8,716 nt of DNA, taken from contig CAISYT010000023.1 of the NCBI GenBank assembly GCA_903889785.1, forward strand, positions 1-8,716, given 5' to 3'. The DNA comes from an uncultured Caulobacterales bacterium. Its GTDB lineage: Bacteria; Pseudomonadota; Alphaproteobacteria; Caulobacterales; Caulobacteraceae. A program made the translations under genes and the position numbers. Shown here one piece after another: positions 1 through 5,882 of the stretch; position 1 is the first letter of the stretch; the number at the start of each line of letters is the position of its first letter. The notes under the pieces were generated by a model. It was given only the letters and a program-made list of their open reading frames with translations, was not told the origin of the DNA and ran no database searches.

Positions 1-1628
1 CGTTCGCGAACTCCACCGGCCGCAGTAAGGAGCTGCTGTCGAAGCCGGTGATCGGCATCGCCAGTACCTTCAGCGATTTCAACAACTGCCACCGCCTGGT
101 GCCCGAACTGGTTGCGGCGGTTAAGACCGGCGTGCTGCAGGCAGGCGGCCTGCCGATGGAATTCCCGACCATCTCCCTGGGAGAGGCTTTCCTGCACCCG
201 ACCAGCCTCGTCTATCGAAACCTCGCCGCGATGGACACCGAGGAGATGATCCGCGCCCAGCCGATGGACGCGGTGGTGCTGATTGGCGGCTGCGACAAGA
301 GCGTGCCCGCTGCCCTCATGGGGGCGATCAGCGCTAATGTACCGGCCATCCAGCTGGTCACTGGCCCGATGATGACCGGCCGCTGGCGCACCGAGCGCCT
401 GGGCGCTTGCACTGACTGCCGCCGCTTTTGGGCGCGGTTCCGCGCCGGCGAGATCGACCGCAAGACGATTGACGAGGTGGAGGGCAATCTTGCCACTACC
501 GCCGGGACTTGCGCGGTCATGGGCACGGCCAGCACCATGGCCTCGATCGTCGAGGCGCTCGGCATGATGCTGCCCGGCACGGCGGCCATCCCCGCAGTAC
601 ACGCCGACCGGCTGCGGGCGGCAGAGGCTACAGGCAAGGCCGCTATGCGCCTGGCGCTCGACCGCATAACCCCCGACAAGATCGTCACCCAGAAGTCAGT
701 CGAAAACGCCCTGACCACCCTGCTGGCCATCGGCGGCTCGACCAATGCCATCATTCACCTCACCGCCATGGCCGGCCGCGCGGGGGTCGATATCGATCTG
801 AACCGGCTGAACGAGATTTCGGATCGCACGCCCGTGCTGGTCGATCTGAAGCCGACCGGCCCCTATTACATGGAAGATCTCTATGCCGCCGGCGGGGTCG
901 GGGCGATCCTGCGAGAACTTAAGCCGCTGCTCCATCTCGACTGCATGACCGTTTCGGGCCAGACCCTGGGCGAACGGCTGGCGGAAGACGATGGCGCTTT
1001 CGTCGACCGGGCGGTGGTCAAAACCCGCGAGGCGCCGCTACAGCCGCAGGGCGGACTGGTGGCGCTGTTTGGCAACCTTGCGCCAGGCGGGGCAATTCTC
1101 AAGCGCGCCGCGGCCGACCCGAATCTTTTCGAGACCGAAGGCCGGGCGGTGGTGTTCACCTCGCTGGAAGACCTCGCCAATCGCATTGATGATCCGGACC
1201 TCGACATCAAAGCCGACGACTTCATGGTGCTGCAAAACGCCGGACCCAAGAGCGCCTCGGGCATGCCTGAGGCTGGCTACCTGCCGATCCCCACCAAACT
1301 TGGACGGGCCGGGGTCAAGGATCTGGTGCGCATTTCAGACGCGCGTATGAGCGGTACGGCCTATGGCACCATCGTGCTGCACGTGAGCCCAGACTCGGCC
1401 TCGGGCGGGCCGCTGGCCGCCGTGCGTAATGGCGACCGCATCCGTCTGTCGGTGAAGAACAAAACCATCGAGCTGCTGGTTGACGACGCCGAGATCGCCC
1501 GGCGCCTCGCCGCCGACCCGCCTCAGGCCCCCAAGCCAACCCGGGGCTACGGCATGCTCTACGAGCGCGAAGTGCTGCAGGCCGAGCACGGCTGCGACTT
1601 CAACTTCCTGCGCGCGAAACCACTGTAG
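1..1628 (+). CDS. IlvD/Edd-family sugar-acid dehydratase (L-arabonate dehydratase-like), 5' partial
   Basis: Likely cytosolic [2Fe-2S], Mg-dependent dehydratase turning a sugar acid into a 2-keto-3-deoxy acid. The frame is open to the left edge: 15 codons precede the GTG at 48 and encode a family-like lead-in (FANSTGRSKELLSKP), so the true start lies outside. Numbering from that GTG as residue 1, the three cluster cysteines are C14 (NNCH), C82 (GCDK) and C155 (GTC). D83 and K84 (usually carbamylated) fall at the metal site, with E46 and E408 (MPEAG) as further acidic ligands, and S435 (SGTA) as the catalytic serine. As I recall it, the Rhizobium L-arabonate dehydratase has the same spacings between these residues (68, 73 and 27). 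The C-terminus GCDFNFLR is also typical. About 30 residues are probably missing. The substrate could be arabonate, xylonate, fuconate or another aldonate. Ketol-acid (IlvD) activity is less likely. The gene converges with the next one, with only two bases between stops. Confidence 0.9.
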   Translation, partial: FANSTGRSKELLSKPVIGIASTFSDFNNCHRLVPELVAAVKTGVLQAGGLPMEFPTISLGEAFLHPTSLVYRNLAAMDTEEMIRAQPMDAVVLIGGCDKSVPAALMGAISANVPAIQLVTGPMMTGRWRTERLGACTDCRRFWARFRAGEIDRKTIDEVEGNLATTAGTCAVMGTASTMASIVEALGMMLPGTAAIPAVHADRLRAAEATGKAAMRLALDRITPDKIVTQKSVENALTTLLAIGGSTNAIIHLTAMAGRAGVDIDLNRLNEISDRTPVLVDLKPTGPYYMEDLYAAGGVGAILRELKPLLHLDCMTVSGQTLGERLAEDDGAFVDRAVVKTREAPLQPQGGLVALFGNLAPGGAILKRAAADPNLFETEGRAVVFTSLEDLANRIDDPDLDIKADDFMVLQNAGPKSASGMPEAGYLPIPTKLGRAGVKDLVRISDARMSGTAYGTIVLHVSPDSASGGPLAAVRNGDRIRLSVKNKTIELLVDDAEIARRLAADPPQAPKPTRGYGMLYEREVLQAEHGCDFNFLRAKPL

Positions 1629-1630
1629 AC

Positions 1631-2515
1631 CTAGGGCTTACGTACCGTAACGCCGAGCAGGTCCTCGAACGGCAAGATCATCGCGCCCTTGTCCTTCTTA
1701 TCGTGGCCGGCGCGGATGGCGGCCTGATAGGCGCTTGTCATGGCGCTGATCACGGGCATGGGAATGTTGTGATCGGCACTGATGCGTGCGGCACTGATCA
1801 GGTCCTTATAGGCACCGCCAAGCGTGTAGGAGGTGTCGAACCGGCCTTCCAGGATCATCGGCAGGAAATATTCTGAGGCGTGGCTGCGGCCGGTGCCGGT
1901 ATTGATCACCTGGCTGACCATAACGGGGTCCAGACCCATTTTAACCGCCATGGGCATGACCTCCGCCAGGGCGGCGATGTTGGTGTCATAGACCAGCTGG
2001 TTGGTCATTTTCATCAGCTGGCCATTTCCAGGCGCACCCATGTACAGGACCTTCGAGCCGAAACGCTCCAGATAGGGCCGGGCCTTGTCGAACAGCGCTT
2101 TGTCGCCGCCGCACATGACGGTCAGCGTTCCAGTCTGAGCCCGTTCTTTCATGCCGCTGATTGGGCAATCCAGATAGTCGATCCCGGCGCCCATGAGGCG
2201 TTCACCGATCTCCAGGGCGTCCTGATAGATGATGGTCGACAGGTCCACCACCAGGGTTCCGGGCTTCAGGGCCGCCGCCAGCCCGCCCTTGCCGAACAGG
2301 ATGTCTTTCTCGATCGCGCCGTCGGGCACGCACAGCACAACCATCTCAGCAGAGACGACAATGGTTGGATCGGTGGACGCCTTGATCCCCTTGGCCTCGA
2401 ACGCGGCAAAGTACGTCGCGTCGATGGCGCTGACGGCGATAAGCTCATCGTTTTTGTTGAGGTGATGGGCGATCGGTCCGCCCATGGCACCCAGCCCGAT
2501 CATGCCGATTTTCAT
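1631..2515 (-). CDS. NAD(P)-dependent beta-hydroxyacid dehydrogenase (HIBADH / tartronate semialdehyde reductase family)
   Basis: A 294-residue cytosolic dehydrogenase of normal family length. Family members oxidise 3-hydroxyisobutyrate or reduce tartronate semialdehyde to glycerate. The N-terminal Rossmann motif GLGAMGGP (7-14) binds the dinucleotide. The substrate loop is DCPISGM (116-122), followed by GTLTVMCGGD (129-138). The catalytic lysine is K169 in GQLMKMTNQ, with N172 beside it, and a second conserved lysine is K237 in YKDL. The usual SGG of the substrate loop is SGM here, so the substrate may differ from the textbook ones. The ATG at 2513-2515 is preceded by a purine-rich GGGGGAG ribosome site. 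It faces the GGT-like gene across a 96-bp divergent gap and abuts the dehydratase tail to tail. In context, a GarR-like reductase removing the aldehyde made by an aldolase is plausible (inference). The exact substrate is unknown. Confidence 0.88.
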   Translation of the reverse strand: MKIGMIGLGAMGGPIAHHLNKNDELIAVSAIDATYFAAFEAKGIKASTDPTIVVSAEMVVLCVPDGAIEKDILFGKGGLAAALKPGTLVVDLSTIIYQDALEIGERLMGAGIDYLDCPISGMKERAQTGTLTVMCGGDKALFDKARPYLERFGSKVLYMGAPGNGQLMKMTNQLVYDTNIAALAEVMPMAVKMGLDPVMVSQVINTGTGRSHASEYFLPMILEGRFDTSYTLGGAYKDLISAARISADHNIPMPVISAMTSAYQAAIRAGHDKKDKGAMILPFEDLLGVTVRKP

Positions 2516-2611
2516 GGTTTTCTCCCCCGCCGCATGGCGCTTTCGACCCTGTATGTCTAAGTTGGCATGAAATCAAAACCCCGAACTCAGTGGGGCCAGT
2601 GGGGTGAGTAG
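2516..2611. promoter_or_regulatory. Divergent intergenic region with weak promoter-like and dyad signals
   Basis: These 96 bases separate two divergent genes and must hold both of their start signals. On the minus strand, TTGATT (2576-2571) and TACAGG (2553-2548) are 17 bases apart and could serve as -35/-10 for the dehydrogenase, though the -10 is a poor match. Between them lies an imperfect dyad, ATGTC-N6-GGCAT (2553-2568), with one mismatched pair, a possible operator. I see no convincing plus-strand promoter. No regulator gene is nearby to pair with it. Confidence 0.3.
2601..2608 (+). promoter_or_regulatory. Ribosome binding site of the GGT-like gene
   Basis: GGGGTGAG ends three bases before the ATG at 2612. 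It sits in the second unit of a short tandem duplication, CAGTGGGG at 2588-2595 and 2597-2604, so two G-rich stretches precede the start. Confidence 0.5.
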
Positions 2612-4270
2612 ATGCTAGGATTTCCAAAGGCAATCAAAGGCCATATCCGTTCCGGGGCGGGAACTGTCATCGCCCGCAATGGAATGATTGCCGCGGCCCA
2701 TCCCCTGACGGTCGCCGCTGGGCTGAAGGTGTTGCAGGACGGCGGTAACGCCATCGACGCCGCCATCGCCGCGGGCCTTACCGCCACTGTCGTCATGCCC
2801 GAAATGTGCGGCCTGGGCGGAGACATCTTCGCCATCATCCATGCGCCGGGCGAGGCCCCCATTACCGTGCTAGGGGCCGGCGTAGCCCCGCGCGCGGCCA
2901 CCGTGGAACAGATGCGCGCCGCCGGGCTACAAACCGCGACCGGTCCCAAGATGCCCACTACCGGGCCGCTGTCGATCGGCGTCCCCGGGATGATCGACGG
3001 CTATGACCAGCTTTTGCAGCGCTTCGGCAGCCGATCTTTTGCCAGCCTGGCCACCGATGCGATCCGCCATGCTGAGGAGGGTGTGGCGCTCAATCCGATG
3101 TGCCAGGCCGCCACCGTGCTGCACCAAGCCATGCTGGCGCGAACGCCCTCTACCGCCGGCATCCTTCTGTCGGGGGGTAAGCCGATGCAGGTGGGCGATA
3201 TCCTGCGCCAGCCGGGCCTAGCCAGAACCCTTCGACGCCTCGCCAGCGAAGGCCTCGCCGATTTCTACAAGGGTGAGACGGCCCGGGCGATGGCCGATGC
3301 CGTGCAGGCGCTGGGCGGTGCCCTGAGCGCCGACGACCTGGCGCAGCATGAAACGGTTTGGGCTGACCCGATATCGACCACCTACCGTGGCTACACGGTT
3401 TATCAGACGGCCCCGCCGTCGCAGGGGCTGATCCATCTGGAGTCCATGAATATTGCCGAACAGGCCGATAGCGCCTTGCTCGGCCGCCTCGACGCCGAAG
3501 CGGTGCACATCCTGGCTGAAGCGTCGAAACTTGCCTACGCCGACCGCACGCGCTGGGCCGTTGAGCCGGGGTTCGGCGAGACGCCGATGGACGTGCTGCT
3601 GTCTAAATCCTGGGCCGCTAAGCGGTACGCCGAAGTCGGGCCCCGCGCGGCCGAAGAGGTTCGTGGCGGCGATATGCAGGACGGAGACACCACCTACATC
3701 TGCGTCATCGACGGCGCTGGCATGATGGTCTCCCTGATCCAGTCGGTGTCCTCGGCGTTCGGCAGCGGCATCATCGCGGGCGACACCGGGATTGTGATGA
3801 ATAACCGCGTCGGGCGTGGCTTCAACCTGGCGGATGGGCACCCCAACATCTTTGCCCCAGGCAAGAAGACCATGAGCACCCTGAACCTGTATTCCTTGGC
3901 TGACGCCTCGGGCACGGCGATCGGGGTCGGCGGAACGCCGGGCGGCGATGGCCAGCCGCAGTGGAATTTGCAGACTCTCAGCGCTCTGATCGACGGCGAT
4001 CTGGATGTGCAGAGCGCCATAGACACACCGCGCTGGTCGATTTGGCCCGGTACGGATCCGGCCAATCTTCCCAACCCGTTTGAGTTGCAGGTCGAAACGC
4101 GGTTCCCTGACGAGGTGCTGGCCGGACTGGAGGCTCGCGGTCATCGGCTCAAACCGATGGGACCGTGGGGTGCCGGTGGGGCGTCGCAACTGATCATCCG
4201 CGATCCGTCCAGCGGCATCATGGCTGGAGGTAGCGACCCGCGCTCGGAAGGGATGGCGCTAGGGTTCTAG
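2612..4270 (+). CDS. Gamma-glutamyltransferase-family Ntn-hydrolase, probably not gamma-glutamyl specific
   Basis: A 552-residue Ntn-hydrolase precursor. The family cuts itself before a threonine, and the new N-terminus is the nucleophile. Here that is T360 of GDTTYICVID, giving chains of about 359 and 193 residues, as in bacterial GGT. Family landmarks in order: HPLTVAAGLKVLQDGGNAIDAA (split: HPLTVAAG 30-37, GGNAIDAA 44-51), MCGLGGD (65-71), TGPLSIGVPG (117-126), FGSGIIAG (383-390), GGTPGG near the C-terminus for the oxyanion hole, then DTPRW. No signal peptide, so cytosolic rather than periplasmic as in E. coli GGT. Residues that grip the gamma-glutamyl group are changed: the RExAP arginine (E. 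coli R114) aligns with A89, the NNQMDDF aspartate (D433) with R402/G403, and S462 with methionine. Oxamate amidohydrolase (HpxW) and cephalosporin-acylase-like enzymes share the fold. Another amide substrate is therefore more likely than glutathione (inference). It converges with the glycosyltransferase gene. Confidence 0.88.
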   Translation: MLGFPKAIKGHIRSGAGTVIARNGMIAAAHPLTVAAGLKVLQDGGNAIDAAIAAGLTATVVMPEMCGLGGDIFAIIHAPGEAPITVLGAGVAPRAATVEQMRAAGLQTATGPKMPTTGPLSIGVPGMIDGYDQLLQRFGSRSFASLATDAIRHAEEGVALNPMCQAATVLHQAMLARTPSTAGILLSGGKPMQVGDILRQPGLARTLRRLASEGLADFYKGETARAMADAVQALGGALSADDLAQHETVWADPISTTYRGYTVYQTAPPSQGLIHLESMNIAEQADSALLGRLDAEAVHILAEASKLAYADRTRWAVEPGFGETPMDVLLSKSWAAKRYAEVGPRAAEEVRGGDMQDGDTTYICVIDGAGMMVSLIQSVSSAFGSGIIAGDTGIVMNNRVGRGFNLADGHPNIFAPGKKTMSTLNLYSLADASGTAIGVGGTPGGDGQPQWNLQTLSALIDGDLDVQSAIDTPRWSIWPGTDPANLPNPFELQVETRFPDEVLAGLEARGHRLKPMGPWGAGGASQLIIRDPSSGIMAGGSDPRSEGMALGF

Positions 4271-4283
4271 TCCGGACCCTAGC
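4258..4283. terminator. Inverted repeat over two convergent stop codons, possible bidirectional terminator
   Basis: GCTAGGGT (4258-4265) and ACCCTAGC (4276-4283) form a perfect 8-bp stem with a 10-base loop. The loop holds the TAG of the GGT-like gene, and the right arm holds the TAG of the glycosyltransferase gene on the other strand. No T-tract follows on either strand, so this is not a classic intrinsic terminator. It is well placed to separate two converging transcripts. Confidence 0.4.
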
Positions 4284-4860
4284 CGAGGATCGATTGCAGA
4301 TAGGCCGGCAGGTTGCGCTTGAACTCGCCGGCGAAGTGCAGGGTCAAGGCTCCAGGAACTGGGAACGGGCTTTGTAGCACCCGCCAGTCGACGAGGCTCA
4401 GCGCGCCTGACACCACCGCCTCGTCAAATAGGTGCGCATTGAAGGCGCCCTGTTCGAAATCGATGCCGCCCCATTCGCCCGCACAGACCCAGGCGGTCTC
4501 GGTGCGGGTCCAGGCCGTGGCGTGGAACAGCCCAAGCCAGCGGTCCATCAGAGCGATGCCGCCCGTGCCGCGCACCGCGAATACACCGGCGTTGAAGGGG
4601 GCCTCCCAGTAGGGATTGTCGGGTGCGCCGACCATCACCTCATCGCGTTGGAACAGGCTCTCGACCCCTCGCCCGAAATCGTGGAACACCGCGTCGGTGT
4701 CGGCCCAGATGGCGATGTCATAGCCAGCGGCCAGGACCTGTCGGCAAAGGTAGACCTTCTGCCAATAGACCGGCAGGTCGACCGTCGCCTCGTTGAAGAA
4801 GTGGTGCTCGAAGCCGTGCGCTTGGGCATAGGCCGCGTTGCGTGCCAGCAGATGCCCCAT
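4279..4860 (-). CDS. Small GT-A glycosyltransferase-like protein (GMA12/MNN10, GT34-like); true start likely upstream, to 4920
   Basis: Counting from the ATG at 4860 gives 193 residues. The protein resembles the galactosyl/mannosyltransferase GMA12/MNN10 family, which uses nucleotide sugars and a metal ion. Motifs: RNAAYAQAHGFEHHF (7-21), YWQKV (32-36), the metal-binding DTD in IWADTDAVF (51-59), NAGVF (90-94), a DFEQGAFN acceptor-side segment (134-141) and a C-terminal HFAGEFK (175-181) supplying a possible metal-ligand histidine. No signal peptide or membrane segment is seen. The reading frame continues upstream for 20 codons, including KVALVQFDNRP, the expected first strand of a GT-A fold, so the ATG at 4860 probably shortens the protein. 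No ATG, GTG or TTG lies in that extension. The only candidates are CTG codons at 4918-4920 and 4912-4914. It is last in the MFS, DapA-like, GT run. Donor and acceptor are unknown. Confidence 0.75.
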   Translation of the reverse strand: MGHLLARNAAYAQAHGFEHHFFNEATVDLPVYWQKVYLCRQVLAAGYDIAIWADTDAVFHDFGRGVESLFQRDEVMVGAPDNPYWEAPFNAGVFAVRGTGGIALMDRWLGLFHATAWTRTETAWVCAGEWGGIDFEQGAFNAHLFDEAVVSGALSLVDWRVLQSPFPVPGALTLHFAGEFKRNLPAYLQSILG

Positions 4861-4920
4861 CAGACCCAGCGTCTCCTGGGGTCTGTTATCGAATTGAACC
4901 AGCGCGACCTTCAGCTTCAG
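4861..4920 (-). other. In-frame N-terminal extension of the glycosyltransferase with a candidate CTG start
   Basis: Twenty sense codons run from a CTG (4918-4920) to the ATG at 4860. The CTG overlaps the TGA of the DapA-like gene (4917-4919) as CTGA, the same geometry as the common ATGA coupling overlap. A second CTG (4912-4914) would give a start reading MKVALVQFDNRP, the more natural N-terminus. I see no strong ribosome site for either, so coupling to the upstream gene would be needed. An AGGAG lies 12 bases before the ATG at 4860, which leaves that shorter start possible. Confidence 0.55.
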
Positions 4921-5867
4921 GCCGCCGGCTTGGCGTCGAGGTCGGCGCGTGTGTCGAACCGCGCCAGGCGCTTGAGCAGATAGTCCACCTCGGCCTTAGC
5001 TGTGACACTGATGGATGAGCCCGGCTTGCGCTGGGCGTCGGAGCTCAAGATGCCGCGCCGTTTCAAGACATATTTGCGCACTGCCAGACCGATAACAGCC
5101 TGCTGTTCATAGCGCACCAGCGGTAGATGCGCGTCGTAGAGGTCATGCGCCGCGTTGCGCTCACCAGCCTTTTGCAACCGCACCACATCGGCCAGCATGT
5201 CGGGGAAGGCATAGCCGGTCATGGCCCCGTCGGCACCGCGCTCCATTTCGAAATCCAGAAACAGTCCGCCGTTCCCGGTCAGGATCGAGATCGGCCGCAT
5301 CGAGCCGTCGGCCTGGAAGTTCCGCAGGCTGCTAATTTTTTCTAGCCCTGGCCAATCCTCATGTTTGAGCATGGCGCAGGACGGATTGTCGGTGACGATC
5401 TTGCGGATCACGCCCGGCGTCATCACCACGGTTAGGGTCATGGGATAGTCCTGCAACACCCAGGGCACATCGTCATCGATGGCCTCGACGGCCTGACGGA
5501 AATAGCCGGTAATTTGGTCGTCAGTCCGCAGCGCCGGTGGCGGGGCGATCATCACACCCGCGGCACCGGCGTCCATCACCGCGTGGGTCAGGCTGCGCAT
5601 GGCGGCGAATCCGGGCGCGGACACCCCAACGATAATCGGATGGTTGCCCGCGCGCTTGATCATGCGTGTGGCTACACCCATGGCTTCTTGCGCATCGAGT
5701 TTGGGTGCCTCGCCCATGATCCCCAGCACGGTGATGCCGGTGCAGCCGGCCTCGAAATAGAAATCAGTCAAACGATCCATCGACGTCTCATCGACGCGGC
5801 CGTCGTCGTGAAACGCTGTTGGAGCGATGGCGAAGACGCCAGAGGTGTGCTGATCGATCGTGGGCAA
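4917..5867 (-). CDS. DHDPS/N-acetylneuraminate-lyase superfamily aldolase or dehydratase (DapA-like)
   Basis: A 316-residue TIM-barrel class I lyase, slightly longer than DapA (about 292). It should form a Schiff base between K168 (AMLKHEDW) and a 2-keto acid, with Y141 (QDYP) as the general acid/base. The barrel start FAIAPTAFHDDGRVD (12-26) and the late segment GNGG...GADGAMTGYAFPDM (198-224) are family-typical. The usual GTTGE motif reads GIMGE (49-53). The DapA hydroxyls at this place are missing, which argues against true dihydrodipicolinate synthase. Superfamily alternatives include 2-keto-3-deoxy-sugar-acid aldolases and L-2-keto-3-deoxyarabonate dehydratase. The latter would suit the arabonate-dehydratase-like enzyme in this window (inference). 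Translation starts at TTG (5865-5867), with no other start nearby, served by GGAGA nine bases upstream. The gene begins 15 bases after the MFS stop, so the two are co-transcribed. Its TGA overlaps the glycosyltransferase frame. Confidence 0.85.
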   Translation of the reverse strand: MPTIDQHTSGVFAIAPTAFHDDGRVDETSMDRLTDFYFEAGCTGITVLGIMGEAPKLDAQEAMGVATRMIKRAGNHPIIVGVSAPGFAAMRSLTHAVMDAGAAGVMIAPPPALRTDDQITGYFRQAVEAIDDDVPWVLQDYPMTLTVVMTPGVIRKIVTDNPSCAMLKHEDWPGLEKISSLRNFQADGSMRPISILTGNGGLFLDFEMERGADGAMTGYAFPDMLADVVRLQKAGERNAAHDLYDAHLPLVRYEQQAVIGLAVRKYVLKRRGILSSDAQRKPGSSISVTAKAEVDYLLKRLARFDTRADLDAKPAA

Positions 5868-5875
5868 AACAGGGG

Positions 5876-5880
5876 TCTCC
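5876..5880 (-). promoter_or_regulatory. Ribosome binding site supporting the TTG start of the DapA-like gene
   Basis: GGAGA on the minus strand lies in the 15-base gap after the transporter stop (5883-5885) and about nine bases before the TTG. It decides this start, because the next in-frame ATG codons (M30, M51) would remove the first barrel strand. Confidence 0.5.
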
Positions 5881-5882
5881 GT

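Noticed and set aside
48..50. GTG as the start of the dehydratase
   Set aside because: Fifteen in-frame sense codons precede it to the window edge and look like the family's N-terminal region, so this valine is internal.
1638..1650. TTACG-TAC-CGTAA hairpin as a terminator
   Set aside because: Five pairs with a three-base loop and no T-tract, lying inside the dehydrogenase coding end; too weak to call.
3218..4189. Long open frame (323 codons) on the minus strand inside the GGT-like gene
   Set aside because: It is antisense to a strongly conserved enzyme, its protein is arginine/glycine-rich with no recognisable motif, and such frames are common opposite GC-rich genes.
4432..4983. Open frame (183 codons) on the plus strand over the glycosyltransferase gene
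   Set aside because: Shadow of the opposite strand; the minus frame has the DTD and NAGVF motifs, this one has none.
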